Positions 24,095 to 32,800 of a DNA stretch of 64,000 nucleotides are shown one piece after another (within the stretch, counting starts at the first letter, position 1; each line of letters opens with the position of its first letter). Both the position numbers and the translations under genes were made by a program. Origin of the DNA: Candidatus Poseidonia sp. (lineage in GTDB: Archaea; Thermoplasmatota; Poseidoniia; Poseidoniales; Poseidoniaceae). The DNA is taken from the NCBI GenBank assembly GCA_016778305.1, contig JADHPT010000001.1, forward strand, positions 221,676 to 285,675. Direction: 5' to 3'. The notes under the pieces were generated by a model. That model had not been told where the DNA came from. It did no database searches and saw only the letters and a list, made by a program, of their open reading frames with translations.

Positions 24095-24778
24095 TCAAAG
24101 CGATGAGAAAGCATTAGGTTGGTATGTCCAACGCAACGAACCCTCGGGAAGAACTGCATAATGAGCCTTAATTCTAGGTTCATTGGCGACACGATTGTGA
24201 TACTCAACCAATTGAGGATAATCTGCTAAGATCGATTTGTGGATACCATCAAAATTTCCAGAGAACAGCCCAAAGACATGCGTGAAGACTTTGAGATCTG
24301 CGATATTCATGGTCGGTGTGCTTGCAATCCATCCTGTTGAGGATTCAGAAATTTTTTCCTGAAGCAGTGTTAGACTCTTTGTGCCTTTTGCGTCAGCCTC
24401 GAACAAGGCTTCACGCACGCGTGTTCGCTCCTCTTTATCATCAATTGAAAATGTCCCGTCAAGAATACCTGAATGTGGCCCGATGCCGTCAAGGAACTCA
24501 TTGACCTTAGCCGCATGATAAGGATTGGCTGGAATCAAATCACACATATTGCCCAGGTACCGCAAAATGGCAATGGATTCAGCGAGAGGGCCATCAGGTG
24601 TCTGGAGAAGAGGCACCATGCCCCAAGGCAAGGTTCCGTCGTTTTTCATCTCAGCAAACATCGTTCCGTCAATGGCTATGTCTTCCCAGTCAAGATTGGC
24701 GAGCGTAAGTGCAACTCGTGAGGCTTCTGCAAGGCCCGGTATGGGCCAATAATAGAGTTGATAGGGTTTTGATGTCAT
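24095..24778 (-). CDS. Glutathione S-transferase-like protein
   Basis: The product is 227 residues from the ATG at 24778, which follows GAGGAAG. The N-terminal half reads as a thioredoxin-fold GST domain (QLYYWPIPGLAEASRVAL, then PWGMVPLLQTPDGPLAESIAILRYL, with the cis-Pro VPLL and the ESxAI glutathione-binding segment). The Tyr early in the first strand is the usual sigma/alpha-type catalytic position. The rest is the helical GST C-domain, with the N-capping motif in NIADLKVF. GSTs are rare in archaea, and whether this cell has glutathione is not visible here. Horizontal acquisition from a bacterium or eukaryote is likely but not shown by composition. Confidence 0.85.
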   Translation of the reverse strand: MTSKPYQLYYWPIPGLAEASRVALTLANLDWEDIAIDGTMFAEMKNDGTLPWGMVPLLQTPDGPLAESIAILRYLGNMCDLIPANPYHAAKVNEFLDGIGPHSGILDGTFSIDDKEERTRVREALFEADAKGTKSLTLLQEKISESSTGWIASTPTMNIADLKVFTHVFGLFSGNFDGIHKSILADYPQLVEYHNRVANEPRIKAHYAVLPEGSLRWTYQPNAFSSL

Positions 24779-24987
24779 GATTCTTCCTCGTACTTCCCAG
24801 CAGAGGTTCCTATTCAATCATTGTGGAGGTGCGCCATGATAGCATGAACCTCCTGAGTCTCAAAATCATGTCAGGAACATGAAGGTCTTCGCTCGATGCT
24901 AGCCCACATATTCAGACTCAACGACTGCAATGGCTTGTGAGTTCTCGGCTTGGAAAGAATGATGCCAGCGTTCTTCGTGGCTCTACC

Positions 24988-26079
24988 ATGCACCCCGCCC
25001 TGGCACCGTTTACCTTTCCTCGCGGTTCCCGAACGGTCAAAAATAGATGTGTTCTTGCTGCGATGACCAATAAACAGAGTCACGACGATGGACGCCTATC
25101 GGATGAAGAAATTCGGTGGCTCACCATGCGAGCAGAAGGTGGCTTTGGTATTGTCACGACGGCGGCGGCAAACGTAAGCGAACAGGGGAAAGGATGGGAT
25201 GGTGAGTTTGGAGTTTGGTCCGACCATCACCTCCCCGGCCTCACTCAATTGGCTGCTCAAATCACGAAGTACGAGAGCATTGGTTTGGTGCAATTATTCC
25301 ATGGTGGGATGAGAGCGCCTGAGTCCATTACGGGGGTTCAGCCTGTTTCTGCGAGTGAAAACGGGGGACGGGGGATGAATGGTACTGTAAGTCGTGCCTT
25401 GCGCGGTAAAGAAATTGAAGCCATCATCCTTGATTTCGGGATGGCAGCTGCTCGGTGTGAACGTGCTGGCTTCCAAGGAGTTGAGTTGCATGGAGCACAC
25501 GGCTACCTTATCGCCCAATTTCTCGGTGCGAAAACCAATCGCAGAACTGACAAGTGGGGTGGAAGTCTCAGCAATCGATGGCGCTTTCTTCAATCCATCA
25601 TTCGCACGGTGCGTGAACACACGAGTGATGATTTCCTTGTGGGTCTACGCCTTTCACCCGTCCTTACTTCGGCAGGTTTTGAAATTCATGATGCTTTAGA
25701 AACCGTTGAGATGTGTACCAAAACGGAACTTGATTTCATCCATGTCTCCTGTTGGGATATTGATGAAAGTGTTGAACATGAGGGCCATGTAAGGACCTAC
25801 ACTGAATGGTTTGAGCATGTTCTTGACGGGCGAATGCCTCTGGTTAGCACCGGCATGATATGGAATGCTGATGACGCTCAAAAAGCAATTGATCAGGGAA
25901 CTGATTTTGTCGGTGTCGGCCGTGTTGGAATTGCCCATCCCAATTGGCCGGATTATCTCGAGCGTGGTTCAATTGAACCGGTAAGACCTCCGTTTTCACC
26001 GGATCATCTCACTCGCGCAGGATTGAGTCCAACATTCATCAAATACATGCGAGCTTGGGACGGTTTCGTAACTGAGTAA
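24988..26079 (+). CDS. NADH:flavin oxidoreductase (Old Yellow Enzyme family)
   Basis: OYE proteins are FMN-binding TIM barrels that reduce activated alkenes. The product is 363 residues from the ATG at 24988; the GTG 17 codons upstream precedes a segment without family character. Visible are KNRCVLAAMTNKQ (first barrel strand), VQLFHGG, the FQGVELHGAHGYLIAQF catalytic-site strand with its His pair, NRRTDKWGGSL, and a C-terminal VGVGRVGIAHPNWP, which holds the FMN phosphate loop. It lacks the C-terminal Fe-S/FAD extension, so it is a simple OYE. It is single on its strand, with a tRNA gene just downstream. The electron donor and substrate are unknown. Confidence 0.9.
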   Translation: MHPALAPFTFPRGSRTVKNRCVLAAMTNKQSHDDGRLSDEEIRWLTMRAEGGFGIVTTAAANVSEQGKGWDGEFGVWSDHHLPGLTQLAAQITKYESIGLVQLFHGGMRAPESITGVQPVSASENGGRGMNGTVSRALRGKEIEAIILDFGMAAARCERAGFQGVELHGAHGYLIAQFLGAKTNRRTDKWGGSLSNRWRFLQSIIRTVREHTSDDFLVGLRLSPVLTSAGFEIHDALETVEMCTKTELDFIHVSCWDIDESVEHEGHVRTYTEWFEHVLDGRMPLVSTGMIWNADDAQKAIDQGTDFVGVGRVGIAHPNWPDYLERGSIEPVRPPFSPDHLTRAGLSPTFIKYMRAWDGFVTE

Positions 26080-26082
26080 CAA

Positions 26083-26154
26083 CGCCCTTGCCGCGATTCG
26101 AACGCGGGTTCCTGGCTCCGGAGGCCGGGGTGATATCCACTACACTACAAGGGC
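26083..26154 (-). tRNA. tRNA-Arg (anticodon CCG)
   Basis: On the minus strand the 7-bp acceptor stem is GCCCTTG/CAAGGGC, followed by a D arm GTG...CAC, an anticodon stem CCGGC/GCCAG with one C-A mismatch, the loop CTCCGGA with anticodon CCG after T33, a 4-base variable region, and a T arm CCGCG-TTCGAAT-CGCGG. The discriminator is G, and no CCA is encoded. No intron is seen. The tRNA reads CGG codons. It lies 4 bases after the OYE stop. Confidence 0.93.
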
Positions 26155-26190
26155 AGTCTTGCCACGGTGTAGAGAGTATGGAGTTTTTGC

Positions 26191-29100
26191 TCAGATTTTC
26201 GGGGACCAGGGGTCCATTGGGTCGTCACGGGTCCATAGATTGCCACTACCCGAGGGATGTTCGATTGTTTCTACACCATCAAGGATCATGCCCATGAGGT
26301 CTGTATCGGGTGCGTCCATGATCGGTTGAAGGGCAATGTTTGTTGGTGCTGGTTCAGGCAACTCGTAGGATAATTGCTGGGGATTGCTTTGAGAAGAAGG
26401 TGCTTGCTCTGAAATCATAGGCTTGCTTTCATCAAACATCGTGTTTGCTTGTTCAAATCGTGCTTCATCATCCCATTCCTTCATATCCACTGCTTCGGGT
26501 TGGTTTGAACGCATGAAGGCGAATAAGAGGCCGGCAAGGAGGATAAAGACCAAACCTGCAGAGGCATAGAGAATATCATTTGAAACACTCGCAACGATGT
26601 CAGCGTTATCCCCTACACCGTCACCATCAGTATCCTTGGATTCGTCTGGATTGTCCGGGAAGGCGTCTTTTTCATCTGGTACACCGTCTCCATCACCGTC
26701 AAATGCGTCAAATGTCGTCTCACAAAGGACCAGAAGCAATTCAAGTTCTTCCTCATCAATATCTTCGTCGCCGTTTGCATTGATGGCTTCAAAATCATAG
26801 GAATTAGCCCATTGATGCCCCTCAAGGGATTGGATTGTCACACGTTCTCTTCCTTGAGAAAAGGCATCAAAAACATGCACTAATTCGGGTTGGCAAGAAC
26901 ATCGGTGTTGTAGATATTCACGGTACTCAATGACTTCATCACCGTTCAGATCCATTTTGTTTCGGTCGTCAGATGATGCATCAATATTGTTGATTTCAGA
27001 ACCTTCTAACAGACCCGTGGCATCAAGGTCGAGTTTGGTGAACATATTTTTCGCATCTTCGGAACAACCGACGACTTCAGTTGGTTCAACCGGTTCAACT
27101 GGCTCGATTGGGAAATCTGTTTCAACCCATCGCGCTACCAAACCGAACTCTTCAGCGTCGCTAACACCACGTATCGTGATATCCATTCGGCCGTTCATTG
27201 GAAGTTCAAGGGTGACCACGTGATTGGTCCCTGACATTCCTCCCTTAATGGTGACGTCAGAGGTATCGGTATCAACTCCTGCACCTGGGCCAGGCCGGCC
27301 TCCACCCGTGAAAATAACCTCATATTGAACACCATCAATAAGGATCTGAATATCTCCTGAACCCCCATAGGTTTCCACTTGGAAGTACTCTCCTGGTTCA
27401 GCAAGCATGGAATAAAACTCAATGGAACCGTCTTTTCCAACGCTGATGCCATCAAGTGGTTCATCGTTGAAGAGTTCAATGGGGATTCCATCGTAATCCC
27501 AAACATAGCGGTCAGCAAATTCAGCGACGATGTTGACGCCAGTGAATGCGGAATCGGTGGTGAGTAAGATGTACCACCAGCCAGGCGTAGGGTCATTGAA
27601 CGCAATTCGATCTTCAGCACCCTCTGATGTCGAATGGTGTTCGTAGGTAGATTTGGTAGGTGCTTGATCCAACCTCATGAAAAGTGCAGCTTCACCTGCT
27701 CCATCAGAGAGGTCAATAATGAGGCGTTCGGTATCTTGAGGGACATTCACTTTGAAGTATTGTGAAAGACCCTTGTAGCCGCTGATCAAGCCATATTCAA
27801 CACCTGGAGTAAGCGTAATTGCATCATCAGGCTCGACGTTATCTGGAGGGTAAACAAAGTCTGCGACGATGGTAAACTCACGAGCGTTGCGGAATGAATA
27901 TGCGGTGATATAATAGAGGCCGGGTTCGACATCAAAGAGGTGAACTTCTTCGTTATTTCCTTGATTGGTTGACCAGGCTTCAAGGATGGGAGTTTGCTCT
28001 TTGCCATCTTCATCAAACTCTACCGGTTCTTCATTTCCCCACCATCCTGTTGGAGTAGGTGGACTGTAGTAGGAAATCCCGATGTCAATATTGCCCATGC
28101 CTCCATAGGTTCTGACACGCAAATCTGCAAGAGGTTCTGTAACGTTGACATAGTAATAATTCGCACCAATATCTCCATTGCCGCTAAAGACCTCTTGATT
28201 GGTGACAGGGATACTCTCCATGAGTTCGGTCATGTCGTCAAGGGTCGGTGGAGGGTCGGCAATATCCGCATCTAATTCGATAATCAAGTCAGTGACATCC
28301 GTGTCCAGAACCATCGTGAACCACATGGTGCCTTCATCGGGCCATGACCATTGATTGAAAATAAAACCAAATTGGGCTTCCACAACGGAGTCGTGATTCC
28401 ACTCGTCAGGAATTTCTTGGGATTGGCTGTAGAGTGTGTAAGCAGTCATTGATTCAAAATCATCAAACTTGATCGAATAAGAAGACCATGATAGCGTACG
28501 TGTATATTCTTCGATTTCAGTGAAAAAGAGCAGCGTATCGCCAGCAGATGCCTCGTCGAGGTCATAGGAATCACCAATGAATAACTCAACGGCTTGAGCG
28601 ACAATACTCCCGTCGGGCATAACCCAATCTGCGCCTTCAATGAAACCTTCTCGGGTGCCGCTATCGAATTCATCGGTAGTGAGGTCTCCTTCGCCTTCCG
28701 AAAAGCTCCAGTGTGAAATTAAGTCCCAAGTATCAACAGGCGTAGAATCGGATTTAATCGAAATTGAGATATTGTCCATCAAGCCTTCAAAATAATTGCA
28801 TTCACAACCCGCCCCCATGCGTGCGAGATAGAGTTCATCACAATCTTCTCCCGATGTAAAGCAGTCGTTTGAACCGAAATCACCGACCGGAATCGTTGCT
28901 TTGTCAGCACCAAAGGTACCAGCAGATTCTCCGTTGATGAAAAATTCCCCACCAACACCACGCTCAAGGCGAACTTCAACGTGAGACCAAGTTTCAACAT
29001 CAACGGACATGTTGGCATTCGGGTGTTTGGAAAGACTGTATTCTGATGCATAGGCAAGAGTACCCTCGTTGAGGTACATGCCCCAACCGTAATCACCTTT

Positions 29101-29757
29101 CATCATGATGAATTGAATGTTTTCATCGTGATATGGAAAAACCCAGGCCTCAAGTGAAAGATGAGTGGCATTTGTCACATTCAGGTGTTCATCATGGCCG
29201 CTCACAACATGGTCACCATCCCCATTGAAGCGGAGAGAATAGTCGGCGCCAGGCCCGATTTCTACGATTCCATAAACTGGGAAATATTGAGGGTCATTCT
29301 CCAAATCATTCCATGTCCCGGGCATGATGTTACCCATATTGGTACTCGCGATGTGAACATAATCTTCATCCCCACCAGCAGAAGGTTGTGCTTCGCCCCA
29401 GTTACGATAGAGGAAGGGTGTCCCGTCATGCCAGCGGTAATCGCCTTCTCCAGCAAGGTCTGACAAACCGGTCCAAAGGTGACGGGATTGGTTGTCCCAT
29501 GATGCAAAGGTGTCAAAGAGCCACGTGTTTTCTGTTTCATCATCAACAGTGGTCAAAAATCCATCAAGCGATCGAGCGTAGGAAGCAGAATCTTCCCACG
29601 ATGCTGCAGAGAGCAGATGATACGTGTTGTTATTTTCAGGATTAACGGCGGTGTGAAGCACCTCGATGCTATCGGTTGCTTGAGATTGAGCAGACCCAAG
29701 CATGGGTGTTGCGAGGCTCAAAAGGAAAATGAAAACGATGCAAAGTGACTTCTTCAT
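26191..29757 (-). CDS. Large mosaic surface protein (C-type lectin, LamG-like, EF-hand/TSP3)
   Basis: The product is 1188 residues from the ATG at 29757. It has a signal peptide (KKSLCIVFIFLLSLATPMLGS). Next comes a C-type-lectin-like domain (about 25-165; WTGLSD, WHDGTPFLYRNWGEAQPS, and late WNDLE), then a LamG/concanavalin-like domain (about 170-390; LSLEAWVFPY, W...LISHWSFSEGEG). A long beta-rich middle follows with repeated domains that fit pre-peptidase/PPC-type folds. Near the C-terminus are EF-hand or dockerin-like loops (DLDATGLLEG, DLNGDEVIEY, NANGDEDIDEEE), then thrombospondin type 3-like Asp-rich repeats (DGDGDGVPD, DTDGDGVGD). One TM segment and a tail of about 90 cytoplasmic residues end it. 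It is probably a calcium-dependent adhesion or polysaccharide-binding protein anchored by its TM. Confidence 0.85.
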   Translation of the reverse strand: MKKSLCIVFIFLLSLATPMLGSAQSQATDSIEVLHTAVNPENNNTYHLLSAASWEDSASYARSLDGFLTTVDDETENTWLFDTFASWDNQSRHLWTGLSDLAGEGDYRWHDGTPFLYRNWGEAQPSAGGDEDYVHIASTNMGNIMPGTWNDLENDPQYFPVYGIVEIGPGADYSLRFNGDGDHVVSGHDEHLNVTNATHLSLEAWVFPYHDENIQFIMMKGDYGWGMYLNEGTLAYASEYSLSKHPNANMSVDVETWSHVEVRLERGVGGEFFINGESAGTFGADKATIPVGDFGSNDCFTSGEDCDELYLARMGAGCECNYFEGLMDNISISIKSDSTPVDTWDLISHWSFSEGEGDLTTDEFDSGTREGFIEGADWVMPDGSIVAQAVELFIGDSYDLDEASAGDTLLFFTEIEEYTRTLSWSSYSIKFDDFESMTAYTLYSQSQEIPDEWNHDSVVEAQFGFIFNQWSWPDEGTMWFTMVLDTDVTDLIIELDADIADPPPTLDDMTELMESIPVTNQEVFSGNGDIGANYYYVNVTEPLADLRVRTYGGMGNIDIGISYYSPPTPTGWWGNEEPVEFDEDGKEQTPILEAWSTNQGNNEEVHLFDVEPGLYYITAYSFRNAREFTIVADFVYPPDNVEPDDAITLTPGVEYGLISGYKGLSQYFKVNVPQDTERLIIDLSDGAGEAALFMRLDQAPTKSTYEHHSTSEGAEDRIAFNDPTPGWWYILLTTDSAFTGVNIVAEFADRYVWDYDGIPIELFNDEPLDGISVGKDGSIEFYSMLAEPGEYFQVETYGGSGDIQILIDGVQYEVIFTGGGRPGPGAGVDTDTSDVTIKGGMSGTNHVVTLELPMNGRMDITIRGVSDAEEFGLVARWVETDFPIEPVEPVEPTEVVGCSEDAKNMFTKLDLDATGLLEGSEINNIDASSDDRNKMDLNGDEVIEYREYLQHRCSCQPELVHVFDAFSQGRERVTIQSLEGHQWANSYDFEAINANGDEDIDEEELELLLVLCETTFDAFDGDGDGVPDEKDAFPDNPDESKDTDGDGVGDNADIVASVSNDILYASAGLVFILLAGLLFAFMRSNQPEAVDMKEWDDEARFEQANTMFDESKPMISEQAPSSQSNPQQLSYELPEPAPTNIALQPIMDAPDTDLMGMILDGVETIEHPSGSGNLWTRDDPMDPWSPKI

Positions 29758-29829
29758 GGTGGTGACACATCTACGGTCCCTTATCAAAAAATTGGTTCAA
29801 CGATTGAACAAAAAGCGAGGATTCACCGC

Positions 29830-32800
29830 TTATTGTAACTTTTTCCCACCAATGCGAAGATCCGTCTGAAGTGGCATTTGGTGTTCCCAGGCAAATTCTT
29901 TCACAATACGCCATGCTTTCTCAGATCCTTCATAATCCTTGACATCGATGATCTTATTTCGAGTGTTGGCTTTGAAAGCTGCAACTGGCTCTGCATTGCG
30001 GAAGACAAGGTACGCCGAACCAAAACCAAATCGTTCCTTCATAATATCAGCAAAATAAGGAGCGATTGGATCCGATGGTGGAAGGACGAAATCTCGTATC
30101 GAAGGGATGTTACGGGCTTCCTCAAGCAATTCTTTTCTCCCCCAGCAAACCTGGTGGAAATCCTCGATTAAGAAACCCTTGACCAGTGTTTCATCTTCTT
30201 CAAATGAGTTGAGGACGACTTTCAATTCTTCAGGTTTGAATGAGGGCCCCGATAATTGAGTCAATTGTCGAAGAGTGATCACGGGATATTGCTCTACGAG
30301 TTTGCGAATAAATTCCTTTCGTAATTCTGCCCTGTCCACGTTTTCAGGGACGAAGACACTTCGGAATCCACCACGGTAATCTTGGACGATGTGGCCCGAT
30401 CGTATCAAAGGTTGAATCAATTTTCTAAACTCAGACTGGGAAAGTGCGTGTCGTTCTTTGAAAAGATTCGGATCGGAGTGACCGCTGAAAAATTCGACAA
30501 TGTCCCACAATTCTTCGTCCGCTGCTTGATTTCGTATCGCCAGTATTTCTTGGAAGTGTTCGTAAGAAGCCCAAACTTGGTGCCCTCGTAAATTGACACC
30601 TTGGTGAAGACGATTGGCACTCGCCATACTTTTGAGGTCTACACGATAGAGTTCACAGCGCCCTCGCAAAGCAAAGTCATCACGAATTTCTGTGACTTTC
30701 TTCAGGGCTTGGAGTTCGTTTTCATGCCGTGTTGACTGATGCAAATGATGGCGGTGGAACAGAGCACGTTCGGCTATTTCCCGGGGTTGTGGGTCGACGA
30801 CTGCCCCACGAATCATTCGCTCTCCAGTCACTTTGAATCCAATACCCCCCAGAGCACTTCTCGTAGCATCATCAATGTCACTTATTGGCTCACTGTTGAA
30901 ATTCGAAAGCACTGCCACGTCAACCAGTTGCGCAGCGTGGTTATTCAGGAGGACATCAAAGGCCTTACAGAACTCATCTAAATAGGCGGTTGGAACGTGT
31001 AAATCTTTGATTTCAAGATAATCATTAACTTTGAACATCAAAACCTTTCCAATGGGATCAACACCCTTGAAGATCGGGAGATACCAACCACGATCAAGGA
31101 CACTGCGAACTTCCCAAATAAAGCGAGATACATAGGGATCTGACTGTGTTAGGATTCGTACACTGCGATCCTCTCTGCGAGGGCGTTGTAACAACTCAAC
31201 TTCATCTGGAGCACAGAAGAAGGCCTCGGGTTCTGGAACCAGAGCCATCACACGAGCAATACGCTTGTCTCGTTCAAGGTTCATGAGGGCAATCGTCAAT
31301 TCTTCAAAACTACGAGAGACATAGAATCTCAAGGTACTAGCACGGACTGGACCCATACGGCGTATGACTTCTTCTAGAGCGTCTTCAAAGGACATTGGAG
31401 GATATACATCGTGAACCCGATGGAAAAGTGAAAGTCGCCGACGGCGGCCTGCTACCTCCTCAAATTGTTTCACGACCAGCATTTGACGCTCAAGATTACT
31501 CAAGGCATTTTTGAGATCGCGCTGCAGTGCTTTGTGTTCATCGCCCTTAGGATAACTCGCCATAATCTCTTGGCGTGTGACGTTTTCACCGGGTGGTATT
31601 TTCGTGAGGATTTCCTCTTCCATTGGACCGATCCAAGCTTCAGGTTTCAATCCGAGAAGCATGGAAATATTGCGCCGTGTCGTGTAGCCGATACGGTTGT
31701 GCAACAAGCGACCCATGATCACATCTGAATCGAGTTGAACGTCTTTCCAGTCACTGAATTTGAATTCATGAACCCTGTACAGCAATTCCTGCTGCTTTTG
31801 GAACAATACGTGCTCGTTGAATGCCGTAAAACTATCATCATAATGCTTGAAGGATTTTTCAAGCACCATATTCTGTATCCAACGGTATTCTACAACTTCT
31901 TCTTCTCCACCTGTTAATTGGTGTTCATCTATTTTGAGAATGTATTCGGCCTCATCAGTCTGTAAATAAAATCCAACAGAAACAACGTTACGGGATTCAA
32001 GATTCAGCAGCGCACGCTCAATCAATAATTGCGGGAAAGGCAAGCGTTCAACCATTTCATCGGCCGTTTTGGGACCTTCGGAACCAAGCATTTCAATGAT
32101 CTTTACTCGAAGTGCTTCTTGCGGATCGCCCAATTCGTGTTCCTTCCATTCAGTGGGCTTGGTGCCATCGAAGCTAACGGCGACCTTGAAACTCAACCCT
32201 CGAGTATGAAGTTCAAGCAAATTTTCAACATCCTTACCACCGTTGACTGCTAAACAACCGAGCGTTCCGTGTATCTCTGCCATGTAAGGCGTAAACCATT
32301 TTCCGTCCAATTCTTCCTGACCTGTTCCTTCTACCTTGGTTATTTCACCGGATTGAGCCAATTCCTCAACCCAAGAACGAATCGTTTCAAGTGGGACATT
32401 GTTGAGTTTTTCTTTGTAGAGAGGATTGTTGAATTCACGATCCAAGCCTCCACCATGGCTCATGAGTCGATAGAGGCCTTTGGCATTGGTGGGAACCGGT
32501 GCTTTGTCGAGATAGAAAGCATTGAGTTGCTCCTGTGAGAGTTCGGTTGCAAGAGAACGAGTTCCAAGGAGACGTTGTAAAATGGCTGGATCGATATCCT
32601 TGACCAAAAATGCCCGCGTCTTCATGGACATCAGATCTTCAAATGCCGACATAAACAAGGACATGCCGAGCCTTGATGGAACGACCACTTTCGTATGAAC
32701 GATGCGGGCATCGCCTGAGGCACATGCCGATAGGAAATGTTCGAGCCCAATGAGGTCTATGTCACCGAACATAATTTCATTCTTGGCTTCTCTCATCAAC

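Noticed and set aside
26613..26825. Repetitive Asp-rich region that could be read as tandem DNA repeats
   Set aside because: The repetition follows from the calcium-binding (EF-hand/TSP3-like) protein sequence; no exact nucleotide repeat unit is evident.
26191..29757. Substrate of the archaeosortase
   Set aside because: The protein continues for about 90 cytoplasmic residues after its TM and has no short C-terminal sorting signal.
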